Source: Nitrospinaceae bacterium
GTDB lineage: Bacteria; Nitrospinota; Nitrospinia; Nitrospinales; JACRGP01
Assembly (NCBI GenBank): GCA_029261555.1
Contig: JAJDBB010000039.1
Span: forward strand, 1-64,000
Direction: 5' to 3'
Length of the DNA stretch: 64,000 nucleotides
The notes beneath the pieces were generated by a model, which saw only the letters and a program-made list of their open reading frames with translations, was not told where the DNA came from and searched no databases. Position numbers and translations under genes: made by a program. How positions within the stretch are numbered: position 1 is the first letter of the stretch; each line of letters opens with the position of its first letter. This document shows positions 48,223 to 57,104 of this stretch, piece after piece.

Positions 48223-49352
48223 TATTCCGTCAGGGGGGCGCCTGCGCGGCGCATGAAAATGGAAACGCCCGCCGCCTGATACAACGCTACGGCCAGGTCG
48301 GTCAAACCGTCGCGGTTGAAATCGGCGCTCGTCATGGCGCGTGGCTGGTTGCCCACCGGATAGTTCACGTGTGGGAAAAGGAACGTCCCGTCGCCGCGTC
48401 CCTCCAGAATGGAAATCGACCCGTCGCGGCGGTTGCAGATCGCAAGATCGGGGAACTTGTCGTCGGTGAACTCGCCGGGAACAATGTACTCCGGTCCTTT
48501 CTCGCCCGCAAAGTCCGGATGTTTTGTGAAATCTCCCCGTCCGTCTCCGGAAAACAGCGTGAGGCTGTCGAGCATGAAACTGGAAACGATCAGGTCCGTA
48601 TAGCCGTCCATGTCCATGTCGTGCGACGCGATGAAAGAAGACTGATGCCCTCCCTTGAACCGTTTGGGCGGCTTAAAAGTGCCGTCTCCCTTGCCTAAAT
48701 ACACGCGTACATAGTTGGCTTTGACGGCGTTGAAGGCGACTGCGAGGTCGAGGTTCTTATCGCTGTTGAAATCGCCCGCGACCAGCGAGGCCGGCGTGCC
48801 GTTGGCCTTGTAGGCCTCCGCCGGTTTGAAGCGCCCATCGCCGACGCCCAGCAGAATGATCAGTTTGTCGAAACGCAAGGTGACGGCGAGGTCGATTTTC
48901 TCGTCGTTGTTGAAATCGCCGGCGACGATGGCGATGGGCAGTCGGCCCACCTTGACGCGTTCCTTCCTTTTAAAGACGGAGTCTTTTTGGCCGAGGATAA
49001 TGGAGATATCCCCGTCGCCGTAATTGGCCACAGCGACGTCGGGAATATTGTCGCCGTTAAAATCCTGCGTCGCCAGCGCCAGGGGCTCCCTGCCGGTTTC
49101 CAGAGGGATGGCGGACTCAAAGGAGCCGTCTCCCTTGCCCTGCAAGTACATCACATTGTCGTCGCCCGCGTTGGCCACGAGCAGGTCGGGGTACCCGTCC
49201 GCGTTCATGTCCGCCGCTTCGAGGGCCGAGGGTTTTTTGCCGACGGAAAAGGTGACGGGGATGTTGAAAATATCAACCGGCGGCGGCGCGGAGGGTCCGC
49301 AGGCGCACAGCAGGCAGGCAGTCAGGCTCGCGCCCAACCATTTCATTTTCAT
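48222..49352 (-). CDS. FG-GAP/VCBS repeat lipoprotein
   Basis: Lipobox LLCACGPS; repeated ADMNADGYPDLLVAN, QDFNGDNIPDVAVANYGDG, GDFNSDKNLDLAVAF units. Confidence 0.92.
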   Translation of the reverse strand: MKMKWLGASLTACLLCACGPSAPPPVDIFNIPVTFSVGKKPSALEAADMNADGYPDLLVANAGDDNVMYLQGKGDGSFESAIPLETGREPLALATQDFNGDNIPDVAVANYGDGDISIILGQKDSVFKRKERVKVGRLPIAIVAGDFNNDEKIDLAVTLRFDKLIILLGVGDGRFKPAEAYKANGTPASLVAGDFNSDKNLDLAVAFNAVKANYVRVYLGKGDGTFKPPKRFKGGHQSSFIASHDMDMDGYTDLIVSSFMLDSLTLFSGDGRGDFTKHPDFAGEKGPEYIVPGEFTDDKFPDLAICNRRDGSISILEGRGDGTFLFPHVNYPVGNQPRAMTSADFNRDGLTDLAVALYQAAGVSIFMRRAGAPLTE

Positions 49353-49444
49353 TTAAAGAGAACCGGGATTTTCACGGAGAATATGCGTCCTTTGCGAAAA
49401 AAGCGAATTGTAACCCGTTTCACTTTTATAAGGAAGAAACAATT

Positions 49445-49735
49445 CCAGCGTGCCGCTGGACCCAGCGGTTGGCGATTGGAAGGTCTCGTCTGAATCGGCA
49501 ACTACACTATCGCCTTTTATCCACCGTCAAACAGCCACTCTCCGTGGGGGCAGTAGACAATCTTTAACAGCGACGACGACAAGTTTCGATAGATTTGCAT
49601 CTCAAACTTTTCCACCGAGAGGCCCCGGAGGCAGATAGCGCAACTTATTGGGATGCAAACTCACCGAAGCCTGAATCGTTCCTCTTAAACTCTACACTAT
49701 TAGCCTCCAGGCGCTTGCCTGGCGGATATGGCTTG
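49445..49735. repeat. Interspersed composite intergenic repeat (copy D)
   Basis: CCAGCGTGCCGCTGGACCCAGCGGTTGGCGATTGG, GCCACTCTCCGTGGGGGCAG, GATGCAAACTCACCGAAGC and hairpin GCCTCCAGGCGCTTGCCTGGCGG. Confidence 0.75.
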
Positions 49736-49766
49736 ACATCGGGCGATTCAGCGCTAAAATCACTGT

Positions 49767-50525
49767 ATGCCTTTAAATTTCAAAAAGTTACGATCCCTGT
49801 GGTGGGTGGGTTTGTTCTCCGGAATGTTGATTCTCTCCGGTTGTCAGGGCTTGCAAGCCGTGATGGGGGACGGTCCGTTTCTTGGCGTTTATCATACGGT
49901 TCAAGAAGGTCAGACGCTGTTCGCCATCGCTCAGGCTTATGGGGTGGACGTCGACAGGCTCCGCCGCGCCAACCGCGTCGCCGATCCGGAAAAGTTACAG
50001 ATAGGGCGGCGATTGTGGATTCCCGGGGCGATTCGCGTGGCTAGCATTCCCCCAGATACTCGCCCGTCGGCGAAGCGATCGCCCGAACCAAAATCCAAAT
50101 CCAAATCACAAAAGAAAACCGCTCCTGCGAAACCGGGTGCGAAAATCGCGAAGGGTAAATTGGCCTGGCCGGTCAAGGGCGTGCTGACGTCCAAGTACGG
50201 CAAGCGCAAAGGCCGCATGCACGAGGGCATCGACATCGGCGCCAAAACCGGAACAGCCATTCATGCGGCGGACGGCGGCAAGGTCATGTTCAGCGGATGG
50301 GGTCCGACGGGTTACGGACGAATGATGATCATCAAACACTCGGCCCACATGACCACGCTGTACGCGCACACGTCGAAAAACCTGGTGGCGAAAAATTCCC
50401 ACGTCAGTAAAGGCCAGCTCATCGGTCGCGTCGGCGCGACGGGACGGGCCTCGGGACCGCATCTGCATTTTGAAGTGCGCAACGACGCCAGTCCAAAAAA
50501 TCCCCTGCATTATCTTCCCCGTTGA
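49767..50525 (+). CDS. LysM + M23 peptidase family lipoprotein (NlpD/EnvC-like)
   Basis: Lipobox LSGCQG; YHTVQEGQTLFAIAQAYGVDVDRLRRAN LysM; HEGIDIGAKTGTAIHAADGGKVMFSGW and GPHLHFEVR. Confidence 0.93.
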   Translation: MPLNFKKLRSLWWVGLFSGMLILSGCQGLQAVMGDGPFLGVYHTVQEGQTLFAIAQAYGVDVDRLRRANRVADPEKLQIGRRLWIPGAIRVASIPPDTRPSAKRSPEPKSKSKSQKKTAPAKPGAKIAKGKLAWPVKGVLTSKYGKRKGRMHEGIDIGAKTGTAIHAADGGKVMFSGWGPTGYGRMMIIKHSAHMTTLYAHTSKNLVAKNSHVSKGQLIGRVGATGRASGPHLHFEVRNDASPKNPLHYLPR

Positions 50526-50615
50526 TTTAGTCAGGTCTTTCTTTTTATAATCGAAAGACGTCTGCATCGTTATTAATTTTCCAATTCAATTTTCATTGAA
50601 AGGACTGATCCGATA

Positions 50616-51140
50616 ATGGAAGCTTTAAAACAAGCCATTCGCGATATACCCGACTTTCCCAAGGAAGGCATTCTCTTTAAAGACATCACCCCTGCGCTGG
50701 AGGACCGCGTGGTATTTCGGAAAGTGATGGACGCGTTGAGGGAGCGCTATAAGGACAAAAAGATCGACGCGGTGGCGGGAATCGAGGCGCGCGGATTCGT
50801 TATGGCCTCGGCGCTGGCGTATGCGCTGGGCGCGGGACTGGTCCTCATCCGCAAGCCGGGTAAGCTTCCCTACCAGACGCACCGGAAGACCTACGACCTG
50901 GAATACGGAACCGACTCCATGGAGATCCACGTCGACTCGATCAAGACGGGGCAGAACGTGCTGTTGGTCGACGACGTGCTGGCCACCGGCGGCACCATCG
51001 CTGCGGCGGTGGATTTAATTCAATCCAACTTCAAGGCGAATATTGTGGAAGTGGCGTTCATGTTGGAGCTGGATTTTTTAAAGGGCCGCGAAAAACTCAA
51101 CGGCACAAACGTCTCCATCCATTCGATGGTTAATTATTAA
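50616..51140 (+). CDS. apt: Adenine phosphoribosyltransferase
   Basis: [50 protein letters not shown]. Confidence 0.97.
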   Translation: MEALKQAIRDIPDFPKEGILFKDITPALEDRVVFRKVMDALRERYKDKKIDAVAGIEARGFVMASALAYALGAGLVLIRKPGKLPYQTHRKTYDLEYGTDSMEIHVDSIKTGQNVLLVDDVLATGGTIAAAVDLIQSNFKANIVEVAFMLELDFLKGREKLNGTNVSIHSMVNY

Positions 51141-51742
51141 AAATAATTTTCGACTACCAGGTCGCTAAGCGGCGTCTGGCCGGGCTTGGGCCAGGGGGCC
51201 TTCGTTCCCTTGCCGATGGCGACCATCGCGCCCATTACATGGTCGTCGGGCAGGTTGATCAGCTCGGCGACCTTTTCGATATCGAATCCTATCATCGGGC
51301 AGGAGTCGTAACCCATCGACTTCGCGGCAAGCATCAGAGTTTGCATCGCCATGCCAATCGACCGCTGGGCCTCGTCGCGTTGCAACCATTCCCGTCCCTC
51401 GTGGAACGGTCCCATCCAGTTGACTAACAATTCCGCCACTTCCTTCGGCGCGTTTTTCCAATAACGCTCAGGATCCTTCTGCCAGGCTTTAACGTCGGCG
51501 GTCATGATAATCAGCAGAGAAGCGTCGGTCATTTGCGCCTGGTCGTTGCCGAACTCCGTGCGAATTTTTCGCCGCAGTTCGGGATCGCGCACGATAACGA
51601 ATCGCCAGTGCTGAATGTTAAAACTTGTCGGCGCCTGAATCGCCGCCTCTAGCAGTTTGGTTTCCTCCTCGGGCGTGAGTTTGTGTTCGGGGTCGTACTG
51701 TTTGACGGCGCGGCGTTGGTAAATGGCGTCGAAGGTATCCAT
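51137..51742 (-). CDS. Nitroreductase family protein
   Basis: [55 protein letters not shown]. Confidence 0.93.
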   Translation of the reverse strand: MDTFDAIYQRRAVKQYDPEHKLTPEEETKLLEAAIQAPTSFNIQHWRFVIVRDPELRRKIRTEFGNDQAQMTDASLLIIMTADVKAWQKDPERYWKNAPKEVAELLVNWMGPFHEGREWLQRDEAQRSIGMAMQTLMLAAKSMGYDSCPMIGFDIEKVAELINLPDDHVMGAMVAIGKGTKAPWPKPGQTPLSDLVVENYF

Positions 51743-51780
51743 TCTTTATCTCCATTAAGTTAATTGAGGAGTTTGTAATT

Positions 51781-52014
51781 TTACGATTCCAACACCCGAA
51801 GGTTCATCTCGTCTTTCAAACTGTCCAGCAGGGAGCGGACCTCGTCCAGGTAATCGGGCGAGCACATCAACTCGACCAAGCCGCGCGTCTGGTCCAGCGT
51901 GCGCACCACCGCGAGGTCGTCGTAAGCTTCAATCAGCGCCACCAGCGCCGCGATTTTATTGCGGTCGAGTTCGGCCCGGATTTGTACGGAGTCGTTGTGC
52001 TCAGGTTGCAACAT
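51781..52014 (-). CDS. Small DUF4911-like protein
   Basis: Short ORF overlapping the 3' end of mnmG; IAALVALIEAYDDLAVVRTLDQTRGLVELMCSPDYLDEVRSLLDSL. Confidence 0.65.
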   Translation of the reverse strand: MLQPEHNDSVQIRAELDRNKIAALVALIEAYDDLAVVRTLDQTRGLVELMCSPDYLDEVRSLLDSLKDEMNLRVLES

Positions 52015-53893
52015 GGGCGGGTTCGTCGCGTTGGGTTCCGCCTGAGCGGCGGTCGATGTGTAGCATTAGCAAGCCTACGGCGGCCGGGGTGACGCCGGAG
52101 ATGCGCGAGGCTTGCCCCAGAGTTGCCGGGCGAATCTCGTCCAGTTTTTGCTGAATTTCCCGCGACAAGCCGGACAGGTTCTGGTATTCGAAGTCGGAGG
52201 GAATGATTACGTTCTCCAGCTTTTTTTGCTTTTCGACCATGGCGTTCTGCCGCTGGATGAAGCCTTCGTACTTCACTTGAATCTCTACCTGTTCGCCTAC
52301 CAGTTGTGGCAGGGGAGGGCAGTCGAAAGCGCGGCTCAATCCGTCGTAGCCCACTTCCGGTCGGCGCAGGAGTCCGCCCAGCGTGGTCGGCGAACGGAGT
52401 TCCTCGATTCCCAATTGCGACAAGGCGCTCATGGTCTGAGGGTTGGGCGCCACGGTGATCGCGTTCAGCCGCAAAATTTCTTCTTTCACTTTCCTGTATT
52501 TCTCCCGGCACTGTTCATATTGCTCGGCGGCGACCAGGCCCAGTTCATGGCCTTTGCCCATGAGGCGCTGGTCGGCGTTGTCCTGCCGCAAGAGTAGACG
52601 GTACTCGGCGCGGGAGGTGAACATGCGGTACGGCTCCAACGTGCCCTTGGTGACCAGGTCGTCGATCAACACGCCGATGTAACCGTCCATGCGCGTCAGG
52701 GTGAACGGAGGGCGGCCTTGCGCCATCAGCGCGGCGTTGATCCCCGCGATCAAGCCCTGTCCGGCCGCCTCTTCGTATCCGGACGTGCCGTTGATCTGCC
52801 CGGCGTTGAACAGGCCGCGAACTTTCTTTGTTTCCAGCGTGGCCTTGAGCTGCGTCGGCGGAACAAAATCGTATTCCACCGCGTAGCCGGGTCGCACGAT
52901 CTCGGCTTTCTCCAGTCCGGGAATACTGCGCACGACTTGCCATTGCACCTCCTCTTCCAGACTGGTGCTGATGCCGTTGGGATATACCCAATCTGTGTCC
53001 AGCCCCTCCGGTTCCAGGAATACGTGGTGGGAATGCTTATCCGGAAACTTTACGATCTTGTCTTCGATGGACGGACAGTAACGCGGGCCGACGCCTTCGA
53101 TCACTCCGCTGTACAACGGCGACTTGTCGAGGTTGGCGCGGATCACCGCTTCGGTCTGTTCGTTGGTGTGGGTGATGAAGCAGGGCAACTGCGGCCGCTC
53201 GATTTTGTTCGTGGAAAAGGAAAACGGTTTGGGAACGGGGTCGCCATCCTGCTGGTGGCAAACCGAGTAGTCGATGGAACCGCTTAACAAACGCGGCGGC
53301 GTTCCGGTTTTGAGTCGCGCTACCTGGAAGCCGCATTGCAGGAAAGATTCCGAAAGTTTGTTGGACGGATTTTCCCCCACGCGTCCGGCGGCGAATTGTT
53401 TGAATCCGATATGCACCTTGCCGCGCAGGAAGGTGCCGGTAGTGACAACCAGGGCTCGCGTCAGGTACTCGTTCCCCTCGCGAGTGCGGACGCCTTTGAC
53501 CTCGCCGTTCTCGAACAACATCTCCTCCGCTTCCTCGCGGGCAATATCGAGTCCGGGTTGGTTTTCCAAAACCCGGCGCATTACATTTTTGTAAAGTTCC
53601 TTGTCCGCCTGCGCCCGGTAGCCCTGGACGGCGGGACCCTTGGAGGCGTTGAGGACGCGGAACTGGATACCTGTTTGATCGATGACATTGGCCATCTCGC
53701 CGCCCAGCGCGTCGATCTCGCGCACGATGTGACCCTTGCCCACCCCGCCGATAGCGGGATTGCAGGGCATGAGGGCAATCTTGTCCAGGTCCAGCGTGAG
53801 CAGAAGCGTGGCCGAACCCATGCGCGCGGAAGCCAAGGCTGCCTCGCATCCAGCGTGTCCTCCGCCGATAACGATCACGTCGTAATGTTTCAT
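52001..53893 (-). CDS. mnmG: tRNA uridine-5-carboxymethylaminomethyl modification enzyme MnmG (GidA)
   Basis: VIVIGGGHAGCEAALASARMG, PCNPAIGGVGKGHIVREIDALGGEM, GQINGTSGYEEAAGQGLIAGINAAL. Confidence 0.97.
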   Translation of the reverse strand: MKHYDVIVIGGGHAGCEAALASARMGSATLLLTLDLDKIALMPCNPAIGGVGKGHIVREIDALGGEMANVIDQTGIQFRVLNASKGPAVQGYRAQADKELYKNVMRRVLENQPGLDIAREEAEEMLFENGEVKGVRTREGNEYLTRALVVTTGTFLRGKVHIGFKQFAAGRVGENPSNKLSESFLQCGFQVARLKTGTPPRLLSGSIDYSVCHQQDGDPVPKPFSFSTNKIERPQLPCFITHTNEQTEAVIRANLDKSPLYSGVIEGVGPRYCPSIEDKIVKFPDKHSHHVFLEPEGLDTDWVYPNGISTSLEEEVQWQVVRSIPGLEKAEIVRPGYAVEYDFVPPTQLKATLETKKVRGLFNAGQINGTSGYEEAAGQGLIAGINAALMAQGRPPFTLTRMDGYIGVLIDDLVTKGTLEPYRMFTSRAEYRLLLRQDNADQRLMGKGHELGLVAAEQYEQCREKYRKVKEEILRLNAITVAPNPQTMSALSQLGIEELRSPTTLGGLLRRPEVGYDGLSRAFDCPPLPQLVGEQVEIQVKYEGFIQRQNAMVEKQKKLENVIIPSDFEYQNLSGLSREIQQKLDEIRPATLGQASRISGVTPAAVGLLMLHIDRRSGGTQRDEPAHVAT

Positions 53894-53990
53894 GTTAACT
53901 ACAAGCCAGTTGAAATAATAATTTCATGGACTTGCCATTGTACATAAAATCATCGGAGAGGATAAAGAATAAAACCCCGGAGCAGCCCCC

Positions 53991-54110
53991 GGCCAGCGTG
54001 ACGCTGGACCTAGTTGGCGCCGGGGCCAATAAGGCGCAGCTTACTTGGATAACGTTACACGCTTGGGTGCGCTTGCATTTTGAACCCTGCCCCACGGCGA
54101 GTGGCGGGGA
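53991..54110. repeat. Interspersed composite intergenic repeat (copy E, rearranged)
   Basis: CCAGCGTGACGCTGGACC as in copies B/D, AACGTTACAC as in the tandem array, CCCCACGGCGAGTGGC as the reverse complement of GCCACTCGCCGTGGGG in copy B. Confidence 0.7.
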
Positions 54111-54325
54111 AGAGGGGAGGCCAATAGGCAAAACTTTTTGGCCCATGGATTAATTTAATGCATTGTCGTCGTCGCTAATTTATAATGAGTGGCTGAGCGT
54201 GGGGTTCCAAACCCTGACAGGGTAGTCAAAAAGATTCTTACTTTTTGAATCGGCCCTGGAACGCACGAAATCTCTTATTAATCGCGGCTCCTCTTCCCCA
54301 GAGCGGGCCTCAACGTAATGGACTC

Positions 54326-55333
54326 ATGAGCATTCCCGTTCAACAGGCCGTCTCTGTCGGCTGGTACGTTTTCAAACAAAAACTCAAACGACGCAAGCGC
54401 TATCCGCTTGTGTTGATGCTGGAGCCTTTATTCCGTTGTAACGTCGAGTGCATCGGGTGCGGCAAGATCCAGAAGCCAAACGATATTTTGAAACAGCATC
54501 TAACGGTGGAGCAATGCCTGAACGCGGCGGAGGAATGCGGAGCGCCCGTGGTTTCCGTGGCCGGCGGAGAACCGTTGATCCATCCCGAGATCGTCGAGAT
54601 CGTGCAGGGCCTACTGGATCAAAAACGCTACGTCTACCTGTGCACCAACGCCTTACTGTTGCCGAAATTTTTTGACAAGTTGCCGAAGCATCCGCTCCTC
54701 ACCTTGTCCATTCACCTGGACGGGTTGGAAAAAGAGCACGACCATATCATGCAAAAGGAAGGGTCTTTCAACGCGGTGGTCGAGGCGATCAAGGAAGCGA
54801 AGGAAAAGGGGTTTCGCGTGTCCACCAACACAACTTTCTTCGACGGGACCACGGCGAAGAGCGCGACGGAGTTTCTGGATTTTCTGCGTCCGTTGAAACT
54901 GGATGGGATGACGGTCGCGGCGGGATTTCAATACCACGCGGCGCCGGACCAGGCGCATTTTTTCGGCAGGAAAAAGACCTTCGAATTTTTTAACGACGTT
55001 CTGAAGCAAAACAAAAACGGCCGGTGGGATTTCAGCCATTCGCCGTTCTATATGGATTTTCTAAAGGGCAACCGGGATTACGATTGTTCCCCCTGGGGCA
55101 ACCCTAATTATTCCATCCTCGGCTGGCAAAGGCCTTGCTACCTTCTGGACGAGGGTTACGCGGAAACGTTCGACGATCTGATGGAAAAAACGGATTGGGA
55201 TAACTACGGCCACCGCAACAATCCTAAATGCGCCGACTGCACGGCGCACTGCGGTTACGAGGCCACGGCGGTGGAGGACTCCACGGCCAACCTTAAAAAT
55301 ATGATCGAATCCGCCAAAGGCGTTTTTATGTAG
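54326..55333 (+). CDS. hpnH: Adenosyl-hopene transferase HpnH (radical SAM)
   Basis: MSIPVQQAVSVGWYVFKQKL, RYPLVLMLEPLFRCNVECIGCGKIQ (CxxxCxxC), APVVSVAGGEPLIHPEI, FQYHAAPDQAHFFGR; start trimmed from 54245. Confidence 0.92.
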   Translation: MSIPVQQAVSVGWYVFKQKLKRRKRYPLVLMLEPLFRCNVECIGCGKIQKPNDILKQHLTVEQCLNAAEECGAPVVSVAGGEPLIHPEIVEIVQGLLDQKRYVYLCTNALLLPKFFDKLPKHPLLTLSIHLDGLEKEHDHIMQKEGSFNAVVEAIKEAKEKGFRVSTNTTFFDGTTAKSATEFLDFLRPLKLDGMTVAAGFQYHAAPDQAHFFGRKKTFEFFNDVLKQNKNGRWDFSHSPFYMDFLKGNRDYDCSPWGNPNYSILGWQRPCYLLDEGYAETFDDLMEKTDWDNYGHRNNPKCADCTAHCGYEATAVEDSTANLKNMIESAKGVFM

Positions 55334-55480
55334 CCCCCCCTGCGCGGGGCGAGGGGCCGGGATGAGTCCGATGGACGCCCCGGCTTACCGTATGTTGATT
55401 GAGCCGCGCCCCTTTCAACTTCAAGCCATTATTGGTAAAAGGGTTTTTAGTTTTATCCCGCCTTTTGGAATCGGGGGCGG

Positions 55481-56332
55481 TCAGGAAGCCGTTATTTTTT
55501 CCAGCAGGCTTTTATATTTTTCGTTTTCCGGGGCCAGTTTCAGGGCCTTTTGGATCAACTCTCCCGCCTTTTCATTTTCCCCTTTGCCCGCCATAACATC
55601 CGCCCATTGGTAGTAGGCTTCCAGATAATAAGGATTAATAGCCAGGGAATTCTGAAACGACGCGGCGGCCTGATCGGGTTTATTCTGGTCCTTGTAGGTC
55701 ATGCCCAGGTTGAAGTGAGTCAACATACCTTTGGGATTGGCGTCTAGAGAAGCTTGTAAAATCTTTTCCGCTTCCTCGAGTTTTCCAGTCAGGCGAAATA
55801 CGTCCCCAAGGTTATTGAGGTAGGTGGAGTTGCGTTTTTCCTGCTGAATGGCCTTGTTGTAATATTTGGCGGCCTGGTCGTAATTCTTGGAGTCTTTGAA
55901 CAGGTTACCCAGGTTATTATAGGCCTTGGAGTCGTTATCGTCTTCCTTTGTGGCGATCGCGGTTTCCCAGCTCTTTCCAGCGTCGTCCTTGTTGCCCTCC
56001 ATATAATAAGTCATCCCCACGTTGACAAAGGCTTGAACATAGTCGGGTTTAACTGCGAGAGCCTTATTGAAACTATCGCGCGCCTCTGGGTATTTCTTTA
56101 ATCCAAACAGTACCAGGCCTTTTTTGTCGTAGGCCATAAAGTTATTTGGATTGAACTTGACCGCCAGATCGAACTCGTCAAGAGAGTTTTGATAAAGCGA
56201 ATACTGGGCGAATTCGATTCCAAGTTTGTAATGGGAATCGGACTGTGCCGTATCGACCTTGGGTTTTTCGGGACTTTGGGAGCAGGAGACCAAGGAGGCA
56301 AGAATTAACAGATAAGAAAAGATTTGTTTCAT
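55481..56332 (-). CDS. TPR-repeat lipoprotein
   Basis: Lipobox LASLVSCSQ; multiple TPR units (ARDSFNKALAVKPDYVQAFVNVGMTYY etc.). Confidence 0.9.
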   Translation of the reverse strand: MKQIFSYLLILASLVSCSQSPEKPKVDTAQSDSHYKLGIEFAQYSLYQNSLDEFDLAVKFNPNNFMAYDKKGLVLFGLKKYPEARDSFNKALAVKPDYVQAFVNVGMTYYMEGNKDDAGKSWETAIATKEDDNDSKAYNNLGNLFKDSKNYDQAAKYYNKAIQQEKRNSTYLNNLGDVFRLTGKLEEAEKILQASLDANPKGMLTHFNLGMTYKDQNKPDQAAASFQNSLAINPYYLEAYYQWADVMAGKGENEKAGELIQKALKLAPENEKYKSLLEKITAS

Positions 56333-56352
56333 GATAGGGGGTTTAAAAGGTC

Positions 56353-56385
56353 AAAAAAAAACGGGGCCAACCGAAGTTGGCCCCG
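56353..56385 (-). terminator. Strong intrinsic terminator downstream of the 56406-57050 gene
   Basis: Minus strand reads CGGGGCCAAC-TTCG-GTTGGCCCCG followed by T9: perfect 10-bp stem with a cUUCGg tetraloop and U tract. Confidence 0.95.
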
Positions 56386-56405
56386 CGAAAATATAAAAAC
56401 TAAAC

Positions 56406-57050
56406 TTAGTTGAGACCTCTAGCGGTACCAGAATTAATGCCGTCAGTCGCACCATATTGTGTCGTGTTACTCAGGATTGCGGAATCAGCCGCGTCTCCAA
56501 TGAACTCCATGGCAAACCCGGAAGCGGTAGACAGGATAACAACCGCGCCCCAGAAATTCAACTGGTTGAGGTTGTTACGCAGAGTCGTCGACCCGGGAAA
56601 GTTAGCGCCAAGAGGCACCGAAGGATTTGCTCCGGTCGTAGAAGAAGCCCGGATAAAGCCAAAAGCATTCGTTCCACTGGTGGTAGCAATAAAACGCAAG
56701 GTGCTGCTAGCTGCGCCAGGAACTCCTGGGGAAATGGTGGTGTTGGTTGCGGAGATAAAAACCCGATGGGTTTCGCCGGCGCTAATTGTGAAAGTTACGC
56801 TGGGATTAGCCGAACCTGCGTCACTTGTTGCGCCAACCGCCGCAAGGGTCAAGCCAATTTTGGAAGAAGCGGTATTCAGCGAGGGATGGGAAATACCAAT
56901 AAAGGTATAAATCCCACCGCTGGTATCAGCCTGGTAATAAGGCGAAATTACCGTGCTATCCCGAGAGGTGTCTCGATCAGCATAAGCATTTTGAGCAACG
57001 ACCATAAGCCCAAAAAGACCTATAATCATTAAAGTAGAAAATCTTTTCAT
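56406..57050 (-). CDS. Small secreted protein, SPYWQ/FAMEFIGD domain family
   Basis: Signal peptide MKRFSTLMIIGLFGLMVVAQNAYA; ISPYYQ...GGIYTFIGISHPSL...FWGAVVILSTASGFAMEFIGD...RGLN; AGGAG RBS upstream of Met at 57050. Confidence 0.9.
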   Translation of the reverse strand: MKRFSTLMIIGLFGLMVVAQNAYADRDTSRDSTVISPYYQADTSGGIYTFIGISHPSLNTASSKIGLTLAAVGATSDAGSANPSVTFTISAGETHRVFISATNTTISPGVPGAASSTLRFIATTSGTNAFGFIRASSTTGANPSVPLGANFPGSTTLRNNLNQLNFWGAVVILSTASGFAMEFIGDAADSAILSNTTQYGATDGINSGTARGLN

Positions 57051-57104
57051 CAGTCGTTCTCCTTCAGATATTCGAAAAATTTTTTCCAATTCGATTTGTC
57101 AAAC

